Assembly: GCA_029558835.1 (NCBI GenBank)
Contig: JAKQDH010000178.1
Span: 1 to 64,000 of the forward strand
Length of the DNA: 64,000 bases
DNA from: Planctomycetota bacterium
Lineage (GTDB): Bacteria; Planctomycetota; Phycisphaerae; UBA1845
Direction of reading: 5' to 3'
In this document: positions 15,954-24,819 of the stretch, one piece after another
Numbering within the stretch: the stretch's first letter is position 1
Layout of the letters: each line of letters starts with the position of its first letter
Notes under the pieces: generated by a model
What the model was told of the DNA's origin: nothing
Databases searched by the model: none
Seen by the model: the letters and a program-made list of their open reading frames with translations, nothing else
Position numbers and translations under genes: made by a program

Positions 15954-17096
15954 GTGGCAGCCTCATTGACTTCCCGGCAGCGCGTGTTGCGGACGCTGGC
16001 CCGCCAGCCGGTGGACCGTGTCCCCATCTTCGACAAGTTCTGGTTCGAGACGGAGTGCGCCTGGCGGGAGCAACTGGGCATCCCGCTGCAGGCGTTGCCC
16101 GGCGAGCCGCCCGTGCACTGGAGCAACAACGCCTCGTACGCCCACAAGTCGCGGACGCTGTGGGAGCACTTTGACATGGACATCCTCGAGGTTGCCTGGC
16201 CGGATTACCGCTTGCGTCTGGTACCGGCGGAGACGGTCGAGGAAACCGACGAATGGATGCTCCAGCGCGACGGCAACGGGGCGCTACTGCGCTGGTGGAA
16301 GCACAAGATGGGCACGCCGGAGCACGTCGGCTTCAGCGTGAGCTCGCCGGAGGCGTGGGCGAAGGTGAAGCCGCTGCTGACGGCCGACCCGCACCGCGTC
16401 CGTTGGGACGAGTACTGGCCGCTCTATGGCCGGGCCCGCGCCCAGGACCGCTTCGTCTGCTTCTGCACCGTCGAGCCGATCGAGATGGTCAAGGACGTCC
16501 TCGGGCACGAGATCATGCTCAAGGCCATGATCAAGCAGCCGGAATGGATCCACGACGTCTTCGATACGTACACCCGGGTCGCCCTGCAGATGTTCGAGCA
16601 CGTCGAGGCCGAGGGGATTGTTTGCGACGGCGCCTTCGTGTACGGCGACATGGCGTACAAGAACGGTCCCTTCATGAGCCCGCGCCACTACCGCGAGTTC
16701 GTGCAGCCGTATCATCGCCGGCTGTTCGAGACCTTCCGGCGGCGCGGCATGCCGGTGATCTTCCACTCCGACGGCGATATTCGCCCGGTGCTGGACGACC
16801 TGATTGCTGCCGGCGTCGATGCCATCAATCCGTTGGAGAACAACGCGGGGATGGACGTGCGCGAACTGGCCCCCAAGTGGGGAGCGCGCCTGGGCTTTGT
16901 GGGCAACATCAACGTCAGCGTCCTGGCCACCAATGATCCCGAGCAGGTGCGGGCGGAACTCCGCGCCAAGCTCGGGGCGGCCATGCCTTACTATGGATAC
17001 ATGTATCATTCGGATCACTCAGTGCCGCCCGGGGTGACGCTGGAGACCTATCAGTTGGTGCTGGCCGAGGTCCGCAGGATCGGGTGCTATGACTGA
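15954..17096 (+). CDS. uroporphyrinogen decarboxylase (URO-D) superfamily protein, first of a pair
   Basis: The 380-residue protein begins SLTSRQRVLRTLARQPVDRVPIFD, a typical start of URO-D-like proteins, and carries the HSDGDIRPVLDDLIAAGVDAINPLE segment near 262-284. The superfamily includes true heme enzymes and corrinoid methyltransferases (MtaA/CmuA type) that bind zinc through an H-x-C motif. Here the motif reads HSDGD, without the cysteine, so zinc-dependent methyl transfer is unlikely for this copy. No hem genes or corrinoid proteins are nearby. The GTG start at 15954 has GGAG 8 bases upstream. It overlaps the next gene by 8 bases, so both are translated together. True HemE is unlikely given the divergence and pairing, and the substrate is unknown. 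Confidence 0.82.
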   Translation: MAASLTSRQRVLRTLARQPVDRVPIFDKFWFETECAWREQLGIPLQALPGEPPVHWSNNASYAHKSRTLWEHFDMDILEVAWPDYRLRLVPAETVEETDEWMLQRDGNGALLRWWKHKMGTPEHVGFSVSSPEAWAKVKPLLTADPHRVRWDEYWPLYGRARAQDRFVCFCTVEPIEMVKDVLGHEIMLKAMIKQPEWIHDVFDTYTRVALQMFEHVEAEGIVCDGAFVYGDMAYKNGPFMSPRHYREFVQPYHRRLFETFRRRGMPVIFHSDGDIRPVLDDLIAAGVDAINPLENNAGMDVRELAPKWGARLGFVGNINVSVLATNDPEQVRAELRAKLGAAMPYYGYMYHSDHSVPPGVTLETYQLVLAEVRRIGCYD

Positions 17097-18147
17097 CATG
17101 CTGACCCGCCGCGAGATCGTCGAGCGCGCTATTACTTTCCGGACGCCGCCGCGCCTGCCGCTCAAGTTCGACGTGGTCGGCGTGAACGACTGTTATGACG
17201 TCTGGACGCACGACCCGACCGGCTGGACGTGGGATTTCACTGACCACTCCACCGACGAGTGGGGCTGCATCTGGCAGCGTACCAGCGTCTCGAACACGGG
17301 GCCGGTGACCGGGCACCCGCTGCAAGACCTTGCGGCCCTGCCGCGCTACACCTGGCCGGACCCCGACCACCCCGCGCGCTATCGTGACTTCGCGCAGCAG
17401 GTTGCCGGTGCGGACGATCGCTTCGTGATGTTCTGCTTTGGCAACGGTATCTGGGAGCGGCTGCACATGCTGCACGGCATGAGCGAGTCGCTGATGAATC
17501 TGCTGCGCCGGCCGGACGAGATGCACGCCCTGCTCGATCGCATCCTGGAGCATCATCTGCGGGTGCTGGACAACTGTGCACGCCTCGCGGGCGGGCGCCT
17601 GCACGCGGCCGCCATGGCTGACGACTGGGGCTTGCAGGACCGGCCGTTCGTGAGCGTCAAGCTGTTCCGCACCTTCTTCAAGCCGCGGTATCAGCGGTGG
17701 TTCGACCGCATCAAGGCCGCGGGGATGCACCCGTGGATGCACTCGTGCGGGCACGTCAATGAGCTGATCGAAGAGTTGATCGACTGCGGCCTTCAGGTCA
17801 TCAACCTGCAGCAGCCCAACGTGGTGGGCATCGACGCCATCGGGCAGCGCTACCGCGGGCGCATCTGTTTTGAGTCCATCGTGGATACCCAGTCCACGCT
17901 GCCGCGTGGGACGCATGACGAGATTCGCGCCCAGGCCCGGGAGCTGGTGGACAAGTGGGGTACACCGACGGGCGGCTTCATCGCCAGCGACTACAACGAC
18001 GCCGAGGCCATCGGCGTTACCACGGACCGCCGGCTGGTGATGTTCGAGGCTTTCGCCGAGCGCGGGCGGTATCCCGACTACCAGCGCATCGTCGCGGACT
18101 TCGCGGGCCCGCGCGCGGGGCATGCGTGGGGTCGGGCTGCAGGCTGA
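17089..18147 (+). CDS. uroporphyrinogen decarboxylase (URO-D) superfamily protein, second of a pair
   Basis: This 352-residue paralogue starts inside the end of the previous gene (ATGACTGACATG at 17089). It shows the superfamily pattern TRREIVERAITFRTPPRLPLK at 5-25 and the HSCGHVNELIEELIDCGLQ segment near 220-238. The His-x-Cys in HSCGH corresponds to the zinc-ligand motif of corrinoid-linked methyltransferases, which the partner lacks. The N-terminal region is rich in Trp/Asp (GWTWDFTDHSTDEWG, about 43-57). A heterodimer of one metal-binding and one non-metal subunit is a reasonable inference, but I see no methyl-accepting corrinoid protein or reductive activase in the window. Planctomycetes carry many such paralogues and their substrates are unknown. 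Confidence 0.82.
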   Translation: MTDMLTRREIVERAITFRTPPRLPLKFDVVGVNDCYDVWTHDPTGWTWDFTDHSTDEWGCIWQRTSVSNTGPVTGHPLQDLAALPRYTWPDPDHPARYRDFAQQVAGADDRFVMFCFGNGIWERLHMLHGMSESLMNLLRRPDEMHALLDRILEHHLRVLDNCARLAGGRLHAAAMADDWGLQDRPFVSVKLFRTFFKPRYQRWFDRIKAAGMHPWMHSCGHVNELIEELIDCGLQVINLQQPNVVGIDAIGQRYRGRICFESIVDTQSTLPRGTHDEIRAQARELVDKWGTPTGGFIASDYNDAEAIGVTTDRRLVMFEAFAERGRYPDYQRIVADFAGPRAGHAWGRAAG

Positions 18148-18334
18148 AACTGACACCGAAGCGTCTCCCGGCGCCAGCTTTCCCGCAATTGCTCCGCACG
18201 CCTTGGGGAGAGAGAGGGAAGGCGGCACCGCGGGTGCTGGTCGCAGCTTGCTGGTATCACGCCTGGGTGACTCGTTGTGCCAGTCTGCTTGCCGATCCGC
18301 TCGGGCTGTGTTGTGCCCGGGCTGACTGGATGAG

Positions 18335-18775
18335 TTAGGAGGCCGCGGCCGAGGAGGCGGACGCCAGCGTTTGGAGCATCTCTCGGTGCCGCTCATGGCG
18401 GTCGCGGATGCGATTGACCAGCGTCAGGGCGTCACGGTCGCTGTCGAGTTGCCCGGCCGCGCGCTGATACAGCGCTATGCGCGCGGAGCAGTCATCGAGC
18501 AGCAACGACAGGGCGTGGTGCAGGTCACGGTAGTGCACGCCGGCGACGCGGGTGTCGGCGGGGCACAGGCCGGGGGAGCCGTCCCGCGCGAGGATCAGCT
18601 CGGCCAGCCAAGCGGCGTGCTCCTGCGTCTCGCGTTCGAGGCGACGCAGAACGCTCAGCCCGGCGGCAGAGGTCCGGGACACCACCAGGGCGGACCGCAG
18701 CAGGTGCGGCAACAGCACGTCCCGCTCGACGGCGAGCAACTCATTCAGAAGGGCGACGGTTTTCGACGTATCCAT
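18335..18775 (-). CDS. ferritin-like four-helix protein downstream of nuoN
   Basis: This 146-residue protein is almost entirely helical. It contains ERDVLLPHLL near 17-26, an ERETQEHAAWLAEL segment with ExxH near 46-60, and DRHERHREML with a second ExxH near the C-terminus. This is the spacing expected of a ferritin-like or rubrerythrin-like helix bundle that could bind a di-metal centre. I do not recognise a specific family. The ATG 18775 lies inside the last codons of nuoN (stop at 18741), so the gene is the last of the nuo operon and probably translationally coupled. An upstream extension of the frame to 18859 is Arg/Cys-rich and looks like nuoN shadow. A role in metal or redox protection of complex I is only a guess. 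Confidence 0.7.
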   Translation of the reverse strand: MDTSKTVALLNELLAVERDVLLPHLLRSALVVSRTSAAGLSVLRRLERETQEHAAWLAELILARDGSPGLCPADTRVAGVHYRDLHHALSLLLDDCSARIALYQRAAGQLDSDRDALTLVNRIRDRHERHREMLQTLASASSAAAS

Positions 18776-20408
18776 CCGACACCAGCGGTAATCCGGAAAC
18801 CACGGCCTGCTTGCCGTCCTGCGTGGCTGACACCACCGGCAGGTACAACGCCTGGGCAAAGCGGTCCGTCAAGTCCTTCAGTGGGTAAGCCAGCACGAAC
18901 AGCGCGATCAGGGCGGCCGCACACACGTTCACCAGCACGACTCCGCGGACCGGTGGCCGGACCGGACCGGCCTCAGTGTCGTGCAGGCCCATGCGGACCA
19001 CGATCCGCATGTAATAGAACAGGCTGATCAGCGTATTGAGCACCATCACGAGGACCAGCAGCCAGCCCAGCGTCCCGCCCGTGGCGCCCAGGGCCAGCAG
19101 AATCCACCACTTCCCGATGAAGCCTGCCAGCGGCGGCAGTCCCACCAGCGACACCAGGCAGATCACCATCGGCACCGCCAGCCACGGCGCCCGCCGGGCG
19201 AGACCCGTGAACGCCTCCAGCTTGTCGCTGCCCGTCTCCCACGCCACCAGCCCCGTCACACCGAAGGCGCCGAGGTTCATGAACAGATAGATGACCACGT
19301 AGGTCAGCAGCGCGCCGATGCCCGGCAGCGGCGTCGGCGCTCGCTGCGGATCGACGTACACGAAGACCGTCACGGCCATCATCATGTAGCCGGCGTGGGC
19401 AATGGACGAGTAAGCCAGCAGTCGCTTGACGCTCTGCTGCTTGTACGCGCAGAAGTTGCCGTAGGTGCAGGTGATCGTCGCCAGGATGCCGACGACCCAC
19501 GCCAGCGGCAGCAGCAGCGGGATGGCCGTCTGGTTGCCCGCGGCGGCACAGAAGGTCAGAGCCAAGCGGGCGAGCAAAATCAGCCCCGCGGCCTTGCTGG
19601 CGACACTGAGCCAGGTCGTCACCTCGATCTTGGCGCCCTCGAAGGCATCGGGGCACCAGAAGTGGAAGGGCACGGCCGACATCTTGAAGGCAATCCCCGC
19701 CAGGAAGCAGAGCAGCCCCAGCGTCAGCACGATCACGTTCGCCCCGCCCGGCTGCAACGCCTCGAGGGTGTAGCGGGCAACGACGGCCACGTCGAGGCTG
19801 CCGCACAGCCCGTACAGCAGGCTGATACCGTACAGCATGATGGCCGCACTGATGCCGCCAAATACCACGTACTTCAGCGATGCCTCCGCCCCCACAGGAT
19901 TCTTCTTGTCGAACCCAACGATGGCGTAACTGGATAGCGATGCGGTCTCCATCGCCACGACGATGAACAGCAGGTTCGTCGAGCTGGCCATCATGGCCAT
20001 GCCCAGCGCGCTGCCCAGCAGCAGGATGAAGAACTCCGGCGCGTCCTGCTCGGTGGGTGCGGACCCCGTCCACCACAGCCACATCACCCCGACGAGGAAC
20101 ACCAGCAGGATGAACATATAACCAAGGGAGAGGTTATCGACGATCAGCATGCCAGAGAGGCGCTCCGCCAACAACCCGGCCGCCCCGGCGTGAGCGACCT
20201 CGCCGGTCACCCGCAACACCGCGAGGAAGGTCACGACGAGCCCGACGAGGACGACGGTAACGACGGGCCGGACGCCTCGACCGGCAAACAGCGGAGCGAC
20301 CACCACGGCCAGCAACGTAGCCACAAGTGCCAGCAGCGGCGACAACAACAGAAGCTGCCGGCCGATCGGCTCCGACCCACTCATTATGGTGTTGACTGCG
20401 CTGTCCAC
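18741..20408 (-). CDS. nuoN: NADH-quinone oxidoreductase subunit N
   Basis: NuoN is one of three antiporter-like proton-pumping subunits in the membrane arm of complex I. The 555-residue protein has about 14 hydrophobic helices. The proton-translocating region is plain: SSYAIVGFDKKNPVGAEASLKYVVFGG around 158-185 with its lysine, KMSAVPFHFWCPDAFEGA near 248-265, and KQQSVKRLLAYSSIAHAGYMM around 328-348. The GTG start at 20408 follows AGCAGGTATC; ATG 20384 is an alternative. It overlaps the ferritin-like gene by 35 bases and follows nuoM after 64 bases. Length is slightly above the usual ~480-500. Confidence 0.95.
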   Translation of the reverse strand: MDSAVNTIMSGSEPIGRQLLLLSPLLALVATLLAVVVAPLFAGRGVRPVVTVVLVGLVVTFLAVLRVTGEVAHAGAAGLLAERLSGMLIVDNLSLGYMFILLVFLVGVMWLWWTGSAPTEQDAPEFFILLLGSALGMAMMASSTNLLFIVVAMETASLSSYAIVGFDKKNPVGAEASLKYVVFGGISAAIMLYGISLLYGLCGSLDVAVVARYTLEALQPGGANVIVLTLGLLCFLAGIAFKMSAVPFHFWCPDAFEGAKIEVTTWLSVASKAAGLILLARLALTFCAAAGNQTAIPLLLPLAWVVGILATITCTYGNFCAYKQQSVKRLLAYSSIAHAGYMMMAVTVFVYVDPQRAPTPLPGIGALLTYVVIYLFMNLGAFGVTGLVAWETGSDKLEAFTGLARRAPWLAVPMVICLVSLVGLPPLAGFIGKWWILLALGATGGTLGWLLVLVMVLNTLISLFYYMRIVVRMGLHDTEAGPVRPPVRGVVLVNVCAAALIALFVLAYPLKDLTDRFAQALYLPVVSATQDGKQAVVSGLPLVSDGYVENRRPSE

Positions 20409-20472
20409 GATACCTGCTGCTCTCTGCTACTCGTTGGTGCCGGCGACGGGGGCGACCCGGGGCCGGCTTCTT

Positions 20473-22113
20473 TTATGACACCATCGCCACCACGTGTTTG
20501 AGCACGTTGTTCAGGGTCCCGGTGGTGTAGTTAAACACCGTCTGCATGGGCAGGATGCCCATCACGATGGCCAGGATCGCCATGGGGATCATGATGCCCA
20601 TTTCACGGGCGGAAGCATCGGAATAGCCGCGATACTCGTCGCGCTCGGGGCCCAGGTACACGCGGCGGATGAGCCAGAGGATGTACCCGGCGGTCAGGAT
20701 GACGCCCGCCGCCGCCAGCACGGCCGCCACCGGTGCCCAGGTGAACATCGAGCGTGCCTCGAAGGTGCCCATGACCACCCAGAACTCCCCGATGAACCCG
20801 CACAAGGCCGGCAGGCCCAGGGAGGCGAAGAAGCCGATGGTGGCCATCGTGCCGTACTTCGGCATCGTGAGCCACAGCCCGCCGAAGCGGTTGATCTCGC
20901 GATGGTGGGCCCGCTCGTAAATCACACCGACCAGGAAGAAGCACATGGGGCTGGAAACCCCGTGGGCGAGCATCTGGAACATCGCGCCGCCGAAGCCGCT
21001 CTTGGTCAGCACCGCCAGACCCAGCAGCACGTAACCCATGTGCGACACGGAGCTGTAGGCGACCAGTTTCTTGAAGTCGGTCTGGGCCATGGCGCACAAG
21101 GCGCCGTAGAGGATGCTGACCACGCCGATCACCGCCAGCAGCAGGGCAAACTCCTTGGCGGCGGTGGGAAAGATCGGATAGCACAGCCGCAGGAACCCGT
21201 AACCGCCCATCTTCAGCAGCACGCCCGCCAGGATCATGCTGATGGGCGTCGGTGCCTCCACGTGGGCATCGGGCAACCACGTGTGCAGCGGCACGATCGG
21301 CAGCTTGATGGCAAACCCGATGAACAGAAAGATGAACATCACCGGCGCGAAGCGGAAGTCCAGGAAGCGCGTCAGCCCGGAGGCGAAGTGCTTCTGGATG
21401 ACCGGGTTGACGGCCATCTCGATCAGGTCGAATGTTCCACCGGTGAGTGTGGCATCGCGGTAGGCGCTGGCGACGCCCGGCTGACTGGTGGCCTCCATGG
21501 CCTCGTGAATGGCCGCCCCGCTTTGCAGGTACATCGCGACCAGGGCGACCAGCATCAGCACCGAACCGGCCAGGGTGAACAGGAAGAACTTGATGGCAGC
21601 GTACTCGCGCCGCGGACCGCCCCAGACCCCGATCAGGAAGTACATGGGCAGCAGCATCACTTCCCAGAACACGTAGAAGAGGAAGAAGTCGAGCGAGACG
21701 AACACGCCCAACATCCCCGTCTCCAGCAGCAGGAACAGGCTGAAGTACGCCCGCACGCCGCGGTTGATCTTCCAGGTATCGAAGTTCCAGCTTGCCAGGC
21801 AGGCCAAGAACGAGATCACCGTGGTGAGGATCACCAGCGGGAAGCCCACCCCGTCCACGCCCAGGAAGTACTCGATGGTAAACTCGTCCCCCTGAATCCA
21901 GGCGGCCCGCTCGACGTGGTGCAGCTTGCCGTAGCCGTTGCCGAAGACGTCGGCGGGGTTCGACCCGCCGTGCAGGAAGGTCGGGACCAGGAACAGGGAG
22001 ACCACCAGCGTTGCCCCCGCGGCCAGTACCGCCACCGTGCGGACGTGCGGCTTGGGCACGACCAGGCACAGCAGTGCGCCGAGGACGGGCAGGAACACAA
22101 TCAGCGACAGCAT
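20473..22113 (-). CDS. nuoM: NADH-quinone oxidoreductase subunit M
   Basis: NuoM is an antiporter-like proton pump of complex I. The 546-residue protein shows the conserved FFLFYVFWEVMLLPMYFLIGVWGG block near 122-145, including the key glutamate in WEVML. It also shows KLPIVPLHTWLPDAHVEAPTPISMILAGVLLKMGGYG near 268-304, and the FKKLVAYSSVSHMGYVLLG block near 349-367. A polar insert around 205-255 (MEATSQPGVASAYRDATLTGG and onward) makes it some 40 residues longer than common homologues. The gene lies 24 bases after nuoL and ends 64 bases before nuoN. The start at ATG 22113 matches the expected hydrophobic first helix (MLSLIVFLPVLGALLCLV). Confidence 0.96.
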   Translation of the reverse strand: MLSLIVFLPVLGALLCLVVPKPHVRTVAVLAAGATLVVSLFLVPTFLHGGSNPADVFGNGYGKLHHVERAAWIQGDEFTIEYFLGVDGVGFPLVILTTVISFLACLASWNFDTWKINRGVRAYFSLFLLLETGMLGVFVSLDFFLFYVFWEVMLLPMYFLIGVWGGPRREYAAIKFFLFTLAGSVLMLVALVAMYLQSGAAIHEAMEATSQPGVASAYRDATLTGGTFDLIEMAVNPVIQKHFASGLTRFLDFRFAPVMFIFLFIGFAIKLPIVPLHTWLPDAHVEAPTPISMILAGVLLKMGGYGFLRLCYPIFPTAAKEFALLLAVIGVVSILYGALCAMAQTDFKKLVAYSSVSHMGYVLLGLAVLTKSGFGGAMFQMLAHGVSSPMCFFLVGVIYERAHHREINRFGGLWLTMPKYGTMATIGFFASLGLPALCGFIGEFWVVMGTFEARSMFTWAPVAAVLAAAGVILTAGYILWLIRRVYLGPERDEYRGYSDASAREMGIMIPMAILAIVMGILPMQTVFNYTTGTLNNVLKHVVAMVS

Positions 22114-22137
22114 GGAACCATTCCCGTTTGCTTGCCG

Positions 22138-24660
22138 TTAAGGAAGCCCGGCGGCCGGGCGGATCACCGTCGCCGCCGCGGACTCCGAGCCGAAAATCAG
22201 AACGCACACGATCACGATCGTAGCGGCCGCCACCGCCCACAGCACGTAGTTGCGGATGCGGCCGGTCTGCGGTGTTCGCAATACTCCACCGATGTCCTGC
22301 GCAGTCTGCGATATCCCGTTGACCACGCCGTCCACCCCGTGCATGTCAATGATCCAGCCGGCGAAGTTGGCGAGGGCGGCCGTCAGCTTCGCCAGCGAAT
22401 CCGCGATGAAGTCGATGATCCAGGTGTCGATCCAGCGGGCGATGCGCGACAGCAGCAGGCAGCCCTTGATCCAGACGACCTCATAGACCTCATCGAAGTA
22501 GTACTTATGGACCAGCAGCGTATGCAGCGGACGCAACGCCCGGCTGAGCTGCTCGGCCAGCCCCAGCCCGCGTCCGTAGATCACGATAGCCACCACGAAC
22601 CCGACGATGAACGCCCCGCCCACGCCCCACTTCAGGAAGCCGTGCGCGGCATGAATCGCCGGGGCGTGCGACGTACCGTCGAACGCCAGCACCAGCGACG
22701 CGGCCGTCGCCTCCGGAGCCGCGGCCGCAAGCAGCGGGCGGAACAGGAAGTAGCTGGCGAACAGCGTGCCCACCGCGAGCACGATCAGCGGCACGTACAT
22801 CAGCGGAATCTCGTGGGCATGATGATACACGTGCTCGTCCCGCGGCTTGCCCATGAAAGTCATCCACCAGGCGCGCATCATGTAGAACGGTGTGACGTAG
22901 GCGGTAATGAGCGCCAGGAAGAACATCCACTTGGGCAGTGGGCGCATGCCGGCAAAGATGGCCGCGTTGTCACGACCGGCGCCGTGAGTACCGCGGTCGT
23001 CGGTATGAGCGGCGGCGTGCGACTCCTCTCCGGGTTGGCCGTGGACGATGGCCCCGGCGCCGTCGGCGGCCTTGCGCCCGTCTTCCGCAGACGCGTCAGC
23101 CGGTCGAAGATCGTCGTTACCCCAAACGTACGTACTCTTCGGCGCCTGCGCCGTCTCCGTCGAGCCGGGCTGCGGGTCCTGCCGATAGGCCGCCAGGCGC
23201 ACGACCCGTTCGCCGGACGCCGGCAGCACGGCGTGCTCGCCGTGGGCAGCGCCCGCTCCACCGTGCTCGCCCGCCTCGAAATCCTGGTAGCTCGTCCACT
23301 GGTGGGAACGGGCATACGCCACCGCGAGGATCTCGTCCTTGCTGAAGAAGCCGCCCAGGCCGATCTTCGTGCCCGCGACGCCGGCCCCGGAAATCGCCAG
23401 CACGCCGATGAAGAACGTCCAGCACGTGACGGGCATCTTCTTGAACAGCCCGCCCATCTTCCGCATGTCCTGCTCGTGGTGGCAGCCCTCAATCACCTGC
23501 CCGGAGCAGAGGAAGAGCATGGCTTTGAAGAACGCGTGCGTCATCAGGTGAAACAGGGCCGCGATCCACGCCCCGCAGCCCATGCCGAAGATCATGTAGC
23601 CGAGCTGCGAAAGCGTCGAATACGCCAGGCACTTCTTGATGTCCACCTGCACAATGGCCACCAGGGCCATCAGCGTCAGCGTCAGGCAGCCAATCACCGC
23701 GACGAACATCAGCGCGTCCGGCGTCATCAGCCGGAAGACCCGGGCGACCAAGTACACGCCCGCGGCCACCATCGTCGCGGCATGGATCAAGGCGCTCACC
23801 GGCGTGGGGCCGGCCATCGCGTCCGGCAGCCAGACGTGCAGCGGGAACTGGGCACTCTTGCCCATCGCCCCGCAGAACAGCCCGATGCCCATCAGCGTCG
23901 CCAGGGCCATCCCCGAAATCTGGTGGCCGAACAGCGTGATCCCTTCACCGAAGAGCCCCGTACCGCTCGCAAGCTGCTGGGCGAAGTTGACGGCCGCCTG
24001 GTCCAGATCGAGCGTCCGCAACTTGAAGAACACCAGCATCAGCCCCAGCAGGAAGCCGAAGTCGCCGACGCGGTTCGTGACGAACGCCTTGATGGCCGCC
24101 CGATAGGCGTAATCGCGGTCAAAGTAGAACCCGATCAACAGGTAGCTGCACAGGCCTACCAGCTCCCAGAAGATGAACAGAAACAGCAGGCTGCTGGAAG
24201 CCACCAGCCCCAGCATGCTGAACCCGAACAACGCCAGGAACGCGAAGAAACGGTGATACAGGCTTTTGCCGCCCACCTCGTCGCTGTGGCCCGACATGTA
24301 GCCCAGGCTGAAGACAAAAATCCAGAAAGCGACGAACGCGACCATGAAGAACATGATCACGGTGAGCGAATCGAGCTTGACGCCGATGGTGACGGGGACC
24401 TCGCCGACCGTCGCCCAGTGCCAGCGGAAGGCGTCTTCGGTGAGTTGGGCGCGCGTGCCCGCGTCCGTCTGCCACCAGCCGGCCAGCACGATCGTCGCCA
24501 GCACCAGTGAGACGCCCATGCCCAGCACGACGGCGAACCAGCCCGACGCCGGCTTGCCCAGCTTCGCCCCAAACAGCACCAGCAGCCAGAAGCTGACGAA
24601 GGGGATCAGCACGCCCAGGGCCAGCAGGATCTCGTAGGTGTGTGTCAGCGGCGCACTCAT
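22138..24660 (-). CDS. nuoL: NADH-quinone oxidoreductase subunit L, with a ~120-residue insertion
   Basis: NuoL is the distal proton-pumping subunit of complex I and carries the long lateral helix. At 840 residues it is over 200 longer than most homologues. Conserved blocks are LFIFWELVGLCSYLLIGFYF (161-180), the QFPLHVWLPDAMAGPTPVSALIHAATMV region (271-298), and IKKCLAYSTLSQLGYMIFG (341-359). Residues about 452-575, between SKDEILAVAYARSHQW and MRPLPKWMFFLALITAYVT, form a hydrophilic Ala/Gly/His/Asp-rich insertion with no helix pattern. It lies in the loop before a transmembrane helix of the C-terminal half. The lateral-helix region follows near 730-800. The ATG start 24660 is clear. A repeat-bearing gap of 159 bases separates it from nuoK. 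Confidence 0.95.
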   Translation of the reverse strand: MSAPLTHTYEILLALGVLIPFVSFWLLVLFGAKLGKPASGWFAVVLGMGVSLVLATIVLAGWWQTDAGTRAQLTEDAFRWHWATVGEVPVTIGVKLDSLTVIMFFMVAFVAFWIFVFSLGYMSGHSDEVGGKSLYHRFFAFLALFGFSMLGLVASSSLLFLFIFWELVGLCSYLLIGFYFDRDYAYRAAIKAFVTNRVGDFGFLLGLMLVFFKLRTLDLDQAAVNFAQQLASGTGLFGEGITLFGHQISGMALATLMGIGLFCGAMGKSAQFPLHVWLPDAMAGPTPVSALIHAATMVAAGVYLVARVFRLMTPDALMFVAVIGCLTLTLMALVAIVQVDIKKCLAYSTLSQLGYMIFGMGCGAWIAALFHLMTHAFFKAMLFLCSGQVIEGCHHEQDMRKMGGLFKKMPVTCWTFFIGVLAISGAGVAGTKIGLGGFFSKDEILAVAYARSHQWTSYQDFEAGEHGGAGAAHGEHAVLPASGERVVRLAAYRQDPQPGSTETAQAPKSTYVWGNDDLRPADASAEDGRKAADGAGAIVHGQPGEESHAAAHTDDRGTHGAGRDNAAIFAGMRPLPKWMFFLALITAYVTPFYMMRAWWMTFMGKPRDEHVYHHAHEIPLMYVPLIVLAVGTLFASYFLFRPLLAAAAPEATAASLVLAFDGTSHAPAIHAAHGFLKWGVGGAFIVGFVVAIVIYGRGLGLAEQLSRALRPLHTLLVHKYYFDEVYEVVWIKGCLLLSRIARWIDTWIIDFIADSLAKLTAALANFAGWIIDMHGVDGVVNGISQTAQDIGGVLRTPQTGRIRNYVLWAVAAATIVIVCVLIFGSESAAATVIRPAAGLP

Positions 24661-24675
24661 GCTCGCTCCGTCCTA

Positions 24676-24772
24676 CTAACCCCTCTCCCCTCAGGGGAGA
24701 GGGCAGGGTGAGGGGGAGACCTCCATCATCTCGACCCTCCCCGACCCCTCCCTGAAAGGGAGGGGGGTCACT
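24676..24772. repeat. family C hairpin repeats between nuoL and nuoK
   Basis: Two copies lie in the nuoK-nuoL gap. The first runs from TAACCCCTCTCCCC through CAGGGGAGAGGG to GGTGAGGGGGAG (24676-24720), and the second has CCCCTCCCTGAAAGGGAGGGG (about 24745-24768). They match spacer copies at 5305-5346 and 5865-5909 and the in-frame copies in chrA. Confidence 0.8.
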
Positions 24773-24819
24773 GAACCGTGCCCTGGCGCGTTCGTCGGGG
24801 CGCCCGCGCCCCAAAGACC

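Noticed and set aside
20494..24510. 1338-codon open frame on the plus strand
   Set aside because: It is antisense to nuoM and nuoL, which are unmistakable; its His/Gln/Arg/Glu-rich composition is the usual shadow of GC-rich membrane-protein genes.
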